DNA from: Zanthoxylum bungeanum
Taxonomy: Eukaryota; Streptophyta; Magnoliopsida; Sapindales; Rutaceae
Length of the DNA stretch: 64,000 nucleotides
Reading direction: 5' to 3'
NCBI GenBank assembly: GCA_019454045.1
Contig: SKCR01033432.1
Span: 62,001-126,000 of the forward strand
Each line of letters starts with the position of its first letter. Within the stretch, counting starts at the first letter, position 1. The notes under the pieces were generated by a model that ran no database searches, was not told the origin of the DNA, and saw only the letters and a program-made list of their open reading frames with translations. This document shows, in pieces, positions 57,421 through 64,000 of the stretch. Made by a program: the position numbers and the translations under genes.

Positions 57421-58543
57421 GGGAGTTTCCAGTTTAATTTTATTAATAATAGTTATTTAAATTTGAACAATGTGTTATTCATTCCTGGTTTTCGCAGGAA
57501 TTTGATTTCTGTTTCTAAACTTTTGGATGATGGTTATTCAGTTTCTTTAAATAGTAATTTGGTTATTATTAGTAGAAATGGATTGACTATATGCACAGGA
57601 AACTCAGAAAATAACTTGTATGTGTTAAGACCGTTAACACATCGGTCAATGCTTAATGCTGAAATGTTTAAGGTTGAGAAACCTAAAACTAAATGGCCAA
57701 AGATTTCTCACGATAACTGGAGCTTTAAATCAGTTAAAGCTCGGGACTCTACCAGTTTGTGAATCCTGTTTAGAAGTAAAAATGACCAAGAGACCTTTTA
57801 TTGGAAAAGGTATAAGAGCCAGTCAACCACTTGAGCTAAGACATTCGGATGTTTGCGGACCGATGAAAGTAAGAGCCCGAGGTGGTTATGAATACTTCGT
57901 CACATTCATTGACGATTATTCAAGATATGGGTATGTCTACTTAATGCATCACAAATCGGATACCTTTGAAAAGTTCAAGGATTATCATGCTGAGGTTGAG
58001 AACCAATTAGGTAAGACAATCAAAACTCTGTGATCAGATCGTTGAGGGGAGTACCTCGACAGAGACTTTGAGGAATTCTTAGTTGAGCATGGGATAGTAT
58101 CCCAGCTCACAGAACCTGGAACACCACAGTAAAATGGTGTTGCAGAAAGGAGAAATCGAACCCTACTAGACATGATGAGATCTATGTTTAGTTATAGCTC
58201 ATTACCTAGTTCATTCTGGGGATATACACTACAAACTGCAATACATATCCTTAATGTAGTTCCATCTAAGTCTGTTCCTAAGACTCCCTTAGAGTTGTGG
58301 AATGGTCGTAAAACTAGTTTACGAAATTTCCGCATATGGGGGTGTCCAGCACATGTGCTGAAGAATAAGACTACAAAGTTGGAACCACGTTCTCAAGTGT
58401 GCCTATTTGTAGGCTATCCTAAGGAGGCTAGGGGTGGATTCTTCTACAGTCCTGATGATAACAAAGTATTTGTATCGACAAATGCTACATTTCTAGAGGA
58501 GGACTATTACACTTGCATGAGTATCCAATACCCAAATATATGA
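57394..58543 (+). pseudogene. Copia-1 integrase, truncated
   Basis: Pre-integrase text NLISVSKLLDDGYSVSLNSN (57500-57560) is followed after a frame change by SCLEVKMTKRPFIGKG and DVCGPMKVRARGGYEYFVTF, IDDYSRYGYVYLMHHKSDTF (catalytic Asp present). A TGA at 58030 then precedes the second Asp region. Stops occur near 58045 and 58130, then [40 protein letters not shown] and [17 protein letters not shown]. Copia-2 LTR sequence begins at about 58509, so the last codons of this open frame are foreign. Confidence 0.82.
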
Positions 58544-58848
58544 GAACTATGCCGTTATGCTCCCATAATACGCACAAATGTAATACTAGTCTTTTACTCA
58601 TTTATCGATGTCCAATCTCGATAATACTCTGACTAGGGATATTTAATGATTAATCCTTCGTGGATTGATACTGTCTAATATCATCTCAATACAGGAACTA
58701 ATCATATGGACCTCATATCATTTATACATCTAGGTGATCTAATCAAAAATTATAAGAGAGCAATCTCTTTTTTCACATAGTTAATTTGTACAACAACACC
58801 ATGATCTGTACAAATAGTGACACTATGGGTCATAACTTTCCAACAATA
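58509..58848 (-). mobile_element. Copia-2 LTR fragment 1
   Basis: Minus-strand TGTTGGAAAGTTATGACCC at 58848, running 340 bp to the break with Copia-1 integrase. Equivalent to the first part of 9689 onward. The rest of this LTR is missing. Confidence 0.82.
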
Positions 58849-59012
58849 TCATCTCAATCTGGAACTAATCATAAGGACCTTCTATCATTTATACATCTTG
58901 GTGATCCAATCACAAATGATAAAAGAGCAATTTCCTTTGTCACATAGTTAATTTGTACAACAAAACTATGATCTGTACAAATAGTGACGCTATGAGTCAT
59001 AATTGTCCAACA
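58849..59012 (-). mobile_element. Copia-2 LTR fragment 2
   Basis: A second LTR start, minus-strand TGTTGGACAATTATGACTC at 59012, of 164 bp, joined at its inner end to the start of fragment 1. Both have the tttgtacagatcatrgt text. Confidence 0.82.
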
Positions 59013-60010
59013 CATACTTTGATTATTGATGTGACCATGGTTCCTTAGCCTATACTGTAGACCAGCTCAGCTGCTAACAGAACTATTCCTAATCTAATTG
59101 TTGCCTTAGCTGCATCAATATATTCCGTTTTTATTGTTGAATCAACAACAGTATATTGCTTGGAAGATTTCTAGCTCACTGTTCTGTTGTTCAAAAAAAA
59201 TATGTACCTTGATTGTGACTTATAGTCGTCTTTATTGGTTTGAAAACTTACATCGATGAATCCAGTCACCACAAGTTCTCTATCTTCATAGATTAAGAAA
59301 CCATTCTTAGTTCATCTAAGATACTTAACATCAATCCAGTGACCATCACCTGGATCGAGCAGATAGTGACTGCAGATGCTCAAAGCATATGAGACACCAG
59401 GTCGCGTACATGTTCATCAATGTACGAGTTCTCGGAGATTGCCAATAATTTTTAGATCTATCCCAGTATATCTTTACTCCTAAAATAAAGGTTGCCTCTC
59501 CCAAGTTTTTCATAGAGATTTTTAATGAAAGGCAAGCTTTCACTGACTGTAGTATGGGAATGTCATTCCTAAGACGCAATACATCATCAACATATAGGAC
59601 AATGAATGTCAGTGCGCTCCCACTAACCTTCTTATATACGCAAGAATCATCTTCATTTTGAATGAAACCATATTCTTTTATGATCTCATCAAAATATTGG
59701 TTCCAAGAACGCGATACTTGCTTCAATCCATAAATGGAATGATTTAACTTGCAAACTTTATTTGCATGTTTTGGCACGACAAAATCATCAGGCTGTTACA
59801 TATAAACATCCTCCAAAAGGTTTCTGTTAAGGAAAGCAGTTTTGAAATCCATCTGCCATATTTCGTAATCGAAATATGAAGCTATATCAAGAATAATCCG
59901 AATGGATTTAATCATGGCAACTGGCGAAAAAGTTTCATCGTAATCGATACCATGTCATTAACGATACCCTTTCGCTACAAGCCTAGCTTTGTACGTTTGT
60001 ATGTTGCCAT
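59013..60010 (-). pseudogene. Copia-2 RT-RNase H remnant
   Basis: Minus strand: ARLVAKGYR near 59960-59990, ETFSPVAMIKSIRIIL (59900-59945), KTAFLNRNLLEDVYM (59800-59850), then the open block 59777-59346 with KVCKLNHSIYGLKQVSRSWN, an intact YVDD box and KISMKNLGEATFILGVKI. RNase H text VTGFIDVSFQTNKDD lies near 59230-59265, then decays. Stops (for example after VYM) and a frameshift at about 59450. Confidence 0.82.
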
Positions 60011-60330
60011 CCATGTCCTTCTTATCCACTCTTCGAAAGTGTAGATATACGAGTCTTGTTAATGTGTCCCAAACGACAATGCCACAGATAAGTTTCATCT
60101 GTGTTACTCAACTTGAGCCTTTTGTTTGTCATATTATATGTTTGAGATTCATTTATATTCAAAATATAAAGACCATTATTAACATCTACTGTACATATCA
60201 AAATCTCATCTTTATATACAAAACACCCAATGTTTCTGAATACAAAGGTATACCCGCATCGGGTTAAATTAGATACAGAGATGATGTTTCTAGTCAAACT
60301 AGGTATAAAATAACATTCCCCTAAGTTAAG
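60011..60330 (-). pseudogene. Copia-2 pre-integrase fragment joined to RT
   Basis: Minus-strand open block 60297-60022 includes IISVSNLTRCGYTFVF and YLWHCRLGHINKTRISTLSK, the zinc-binding start of integrase. It then passes at about 60020 directly into the RT N-terminus (KKDMDGNIQTYKARLV), so the D-D-E integrase core is deleted. Confidence 0.8.
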
Positions 60331-60449
60331 TAAATGTCCGAGGGAAGATTCAAAACATAGGTGCCAATGGCAAAAACAGCGACTCTCGTCCCATTTCCGA
60401 CTCGGAGGTCAATCTCTTATAAAGTCAGTCTCCTACTAATCTGCAGATC

Positions 60450-61400
60450 CTGCACATCAGTACATATGTGAGTACCACATCCAAAATCAAAAATCCAATT
60501 TTTAAAACCATTAGTGGACATTTTTATTTCAATAACAAACATACTTGAGGCCTGAGCCTTGCTCGCTCTCGCTTCCTTCAACTCCATCTTGTACTCAAGG
60601 AAACCACGATTCCAGTGACCCTATTTGCCATAGTGTAGGCAGATGACTTGGGATTTGTCTTTAGTCTTCCCAAAAGAGTTTAATGATTTTGCCTTGCCCT
60701 TTTTCTTCTTTTTCTTCACACCTCTAGAAGTCTTCGGCCAAGCCTTGGCCTTGTGAGATGTCGAAGTAAGATGCATCTAGTGCTTCTTGCCCTTCAGAAG
60801 CTCTGGCTCTTCTTCTTTCAGCATCGTCATTAACTCTCAAAGAGTCTTTTCTTGGTTTATCATAATGTAATTCATAATGAAACCACCCCAGCAGTCGGGC
60901 AGAGACTGTAAGATCAAATCTATCGAAGTCTTGGCCTCGAAGGTTATGCCCAGCTGACCTAGCTGTTCGATGTCAGCAATCATCTGTGACACATAGTGCT
61001 CGACAGATGTACCATCTGACATACGTGACCGAAAGAGCTTATTTTATAATTTACACTTCTGAGATCTAAGGTTAGATCTATGAAGGTCCTTCAATTTTAA
61101 CATCATGTTATAAAGATCCAATCCTTTATTCTGACGAAGAAATTAAAGATTCATTACAGCAAGCATGACAGATTGAGCACTAAAGTTATCATCACGATGA
61201 GTCTTCCAAAGCTCATGATCTACTATTTGCACAACTCTAGGCTTAGGCCCGAGAGGTTTCTCTATTAATAGAGTAACTTCTTGGCTCTCAGGACTATCTT
61301 GAGATTCATCTCCCAATTTAGAAAATGGAAGTCGTTAAAGCCATTATCGCCATGATGATGTCCCTAACGCTAATCTTTCCAGCCATCTCGATTGCGATAG
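60450..61400 (-). pseudogene. Copia-2 gag and protease remnant
   Basis: Minus strand: gag start region MGDNGFNDFHFLNWEMNLKI near 61310-61360, VQIVDHELWKTHRDDNFSAQ near 61180-61235, MSDGTSVEHYVSQMIADIEQ (from 61022), a Lys-rich stretch near 60690-60720, the degraded knuckle CLHYGK.GHWNRG near 60610-60640, and protease text with FGCGTHIC near 60470-60490. Stops in several places. Confidence 0.72.
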
Positions 61401-61619
61401 TCCAACTATCCAATAAATGATTTCGGGTACTCTCAAAATGTAATGGTTACTATATTCCAACTATATAACCAACTACAAGTGGAGTATTGTCTTGTACAGT
61501 CTAACTATTCAAAGAAAGCAATATTCGATATTAGTCCAACTAATATATTTATAACGACGATAAATAAATAAAGAGCGCGTGTAAGCAAGTATTAAACGAA
61601 ATTACAAATTTAATACTAG
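61401..61619 (-). other. Copia-2 leader end before Ogre insertion
   Basis: AT-rich, matches 38260-38400 of the young copy (gtattaaacgaaattac, aatactag). No ORF. Confidence 0.6.
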
Positions 61620-63595
61620 TGTAGGCATTGCATTTTTGCATATCAGCCCGATGATGAGTCTCGTAATGAGGCAACTACTTCTTTAGTCATGCAAGTCGCG
61701 AAAACAGATGTTGGAAGGGTAAAGTTGGAAATTAGAATTTTGTTGGATTTTATCTGAGTTGTTTAGCTTCGGTTGCTTGTTGGATTTCCGTTTTAAAGCT
61801 TACCTAGGGCCCAAAATCCAAACCAAACCGAAACCAAACCCAAAACACCTAAGTCAACCCAAGTCAACCCAAGTCAAACCAAGCCCACACCCAAGAGGAG
61901 AGATTCACGCCCATATAGCTTTATTTAGGTAATATGCATTATCACAGTTTAAATCATATAATAAATCCTATCCTTAAATAGAATCAAATCAAATCAAATC
62001 CAATCAAGCAAATCAATCCAATCCAAGAGCGTCTCTTATGGAAAGATGTCACTCAATAAAAATCCTCTCTCCATCTAAACCTCCTCTCCTTTGCCTATAA
62101 AAAAGAGCCTTCACCCTCATTCACAAGCTAGCACACATCCCCCTCTCAAGCACGTCCAAGCATCCCCAATAGCCTCCATCACATGCCCAAGCATCCCTCA
62201 ATAGCCTCCATTGCCGCATTCCTAAAGAAAGAATCTCTCCAATTGCCGCATCCCCCTTCCTCACCAACACCCTTTCACGCCCAAGCCTGAAACACACTCT
62301 TCCATAGCCGACTTTCAACCACCATTCACAGCCCTAAAACACCCTAAAATAAACCTTATTTCCAGCCCTTAAGTTCCGCAAAAAGACCCCCCAAAGCAGC
62401 TCCAAATCAGCGCCCAAGTCAGCCCTGAAAACGGCTTCACTGCACTAGTGAACTGCCGAGTTTAGTCTTCTGTTCTGGTCAGTTTCCTTGCGTCCTTAGC
62501 CCATCAAAACCGTCCTAAAACCATCTTAAAACCATCCCAAGAATCCCCAAAAAGTTTCCCCAAAAAATCTTTACAAACGCACCTCCCGAGACCACCAAAA
62601 TCACCCAAAACAATCCACTAAATGCCCAAAACAGTGACCTGAAATGCAGCAGCAAAACAGCAGTAAAACGGACTTAAAACAGCAGCCCGAGCATCAAAAC
62701 AACGAGAAAAAATAGTAAGCAAACGAATCGGAAAAGTATCGGATCATTCGCCCTTCCACGGACGTGTAACGCCCTTTCTTGAGACGACAAAAGAGGTTAG
62801 ACCTGAGTGCACCCTTTTACTTATCTCTTTTCGTTTTTTTTATTTATTTTTGATATACAATTGCATGAGAGTCGTTTGAGGCATGATTTGATTGTTGGAT
62901 GAGCGGGATATGTGTTCCCTTTTGTGGTATATCGGATGGAAACCCGGACGTAAATTCCATAGCCGATTCTGAATGGACGGTAGTATGGTCTGCACTCGGG
63001 ATACAATGCCACGTACCACTTAAGATACATGTATCTCGTCTCATCCAAATTTGTACTCGAGCATGATGTAGTTCTAGGTTTTTATTTATTATTTAAGCTT
63101 GTCTTAACTTAGTTTCGTTATTTAATTTCAAAGCATGATTATGTTTCTTCTTTTATGCATGATATTTAATTTAGTTTATATTTATGTTTAAGTAATTATT
63201 TGTTTGCGTTGGTTTGATGGCTTAGTATATTCAATGTGTGATATTACGTGTTTATTGTTTAAAGACTTATTTTCAAGCATGCGAACTTAGATTAGGAGTT
63301 AATTAGATGGAGGCATCTTAGATCTAGGTGACACTTGGACATGATTATTGATTAGATGCGGTTGGTTTATTGCATGAATTATATCATCACAATGACATAA
63401 GTAAGGGACCATTCCGAACCCAACGGTTTGAGGTTTTCCCTTGCGAGGGGTGAGTGCGGCCTTAAACCTTTGTCCCGGTTCACACCGGGTGGCGACTCCA
63501 TTATTCTCCGGTTTATTACCCCGCGGACTATCCCGTACGCTCAACTAGGCCCCGAGTCTAGAACATCATGCGTCGCCCAAGTTCTGTTGTCTACA
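61620..63595 (+). mobile_element. Short (1976-bp) Ogre-like 5' LTR
   Basis: Starts TGTAGGCATTGC and ends TTGTCTACA. It has TATAAA (62096-62101), C/A-rich leader (62130-62650), structured module (62919-63024) and U5 block (63400-63590), but no tandem units between module and U5. That absence explains most of its ~1-kb shortfall. U5 hairpins intact: CCCGG/CCGGG (63474-63489), GGCGAC (63491-63496) with GTCGCC (63572-63577). Confidence 0.87.
62919..63024 (+). other. Structured leader module, copy 5
   Basis: GTGGTA (62924-62929) pairs with TACCAC (63014-63019); outer CTT with AAG, where other copies have CTC with GAG; CCCGG with TCGGG; TCCAT with ATGGA. Confidence 0.62.
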
Positions 63596-63598
63596 GTC

Positions 63599-63616
63599 TG
63601 GCGACTCCACTGGGGA
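63599..63616 (+). other. Primer-binding site (tRNA-Arg), intact
   Basis: tggcgactccactgggga, three nt after the LTR. It is fully complementary to the last 18 nt (with CCA) of plant tRNA-Arg(ACG) as I remember it, the primer known for Ogre elements. Confidence 0.85.
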
Positions 63617-64000
63617 TAAAGAATCGGCCTCGAAATCATGTCTTGTGTTGTTTATAATTTATGCATTAGTTGACCGTGTCTGTAGTGGGTTGAGGGGGTT
63701 AATCAAAGGCTTAGTTAAGGCTAGGTGGTGGTTGGGTGTCTTCCTTCATTCACTACCTTTCGAGGAAAAGCTGTGAAGGCACCTAGATTATCATTACCCG
63801 TAGCTTGTTGTGATAGACTAGTTTGGAGGACTCGTTGTTTTTCCTGACACCAAGCGATAAGAGCCTAAGGGGCTTGGGTATTTAAGTGAGCCTCGCTCCA
63901 CCCTCCCTCTGGGGAATCTACAACGGGAAATCCATTCAACAGTTAGTCACACACCATAACTCGTTGGCACGTACCGTAAGGTATAAAAAAGGTGAGCTCA
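63617..64000 (+). other. Ogre-like leader, partial
   Basis: Non-coding; aligns with 8824-9262 (aatcggcc, ttaatcaaaggc, tcacacaccata, ggtataaaaaaggt). Runs off the window. Confidence 0.7.

Larger units (their letters stand above)
52414..58508 (+). mobile_element. Copia-1 element, plus strand, 3' truncated
   Basis: 5' LTR 52414-54728, primer site, 1.7-kb leader, gag, CCHC knuckle, protease and integrase. At about 58508 the reading FLEEDYYT is replaced by Copia-2 LTR sequence, so RT, RNase H and the 3' LTR are absent. Together with 28461-43900 it defines the family. Confidence 0.85.
59013..61619 (-). mobile_element. Copia-2 internal remnant
   Basis: Minus strand from leader/gag (61619) to RNase H (59013). 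It lacks the polypurine tract (RNase H runs straight into an LTR start), the integrase core, and its 5' LTR, which would lie beyond the Ogre-like insertion at 61620. More decayed than the copy at 32344-42342. Confidence 0.8.
61620..64000 (+). mobile_element. Ogre-like element, 5' part, right end outside window
   Basis: 5' LTR, intact primer site and leader. The leader is closest in sequence to 8824-9250. Gag lies beyond the window. It is inserted in the Copia-2 leader, so the partner target duplication and the rest of Copia-2 should be found to the right. Confidence 0.85.

Overview
This window looks like a pericentromeric or otherwise repeat-dense piece of a plant nuclear genome. It is AT-rich and shows no host gene, tRNA, rRNA, CRISPR array or bacterial-type operon. 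Nearly every base can be assigned to nested or broken LTR retrotransposons. Four families recur, each in both strand orientations or in several copies. (1) Ty3/gypsy Tat/Ogre-like elements have LTRs of about 2-3 kb (TGTAG...CTACA) and a primer-binding site matching the 3' end of tRNA-Arg(ACG). (2) Ty3/gypsy chromovirus-like (Tekay/Del-type, tentative) LTRs of about 2.5 kb start TGTAAC/TGTAAT. (3) 'Copia-1' is a Ty1/copia family with LTRs of about 2.1-2.3 kb starting TGTTGGAATA. (4) 'Copia-2' is a Ty1/copia family with LTRs of about 1.9-2.0 kb starting TGTTGGA/TGTTAGA. A short Athila-like protease fragment is the only sign of a fifth element.

Layout. 1-2833: right-hand part of an Ogre-like LTR cut by the window edge. 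2834-5390 and 5391-28395: two minus-strand Tekay-like LTR pieces joined head to tail; the second is split by a complete Ogre-like element (5791-26059, TSD ctaat), which itself carries a complete decayed Copia-2 (9689-19526). 28461-43900: minus-strand Copia-1, whose 5' LTR is split by a young complete Copia-2 (32344-42342, TSD acaac). 43901-44142: protease remnant. 44143-52413: plus-strand Tekay-like 5' LTR and start of internal region, split by a minus-strand Ogre-like deletion derivative (46593-52116). 52414-58508: plus-strand Copia-1 (LTR, leader, gag, protease, integrase). 58509-61619: minus-strand Copia-2 remnant with two stacked LTR beginnings. 61620-64000: 5' LTR, primer site and leader of another Ogre-like element leaving the window.

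None of the elements seen looks autonomous. The best preserved coding region is the Copia-2 RT-RNase H on the minus strand at 34280-35800, broken by one stop. Several frameshifts sit beside indel noise that also separates the two LTRs of that young element, so some may be assembly errors.

The most interesting signal is at RNA level. The Ogre-like 5' leader/LTR and the unrelated Copia-1 leader share a ~105-nt module (seven copies here) whose arms change in a compensatory way. The Tekay-like LTRs carry four or five hairpins each, with a constant loop on differing stems. The Ogre LTRs carry 100-190 bp tandem units that each encode covarying hairpins, plus a covarying U5 structure that contains a copy of the first 11 nt of the primer-binding site. 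These were found by eye; no folding, alignment or database search was run.
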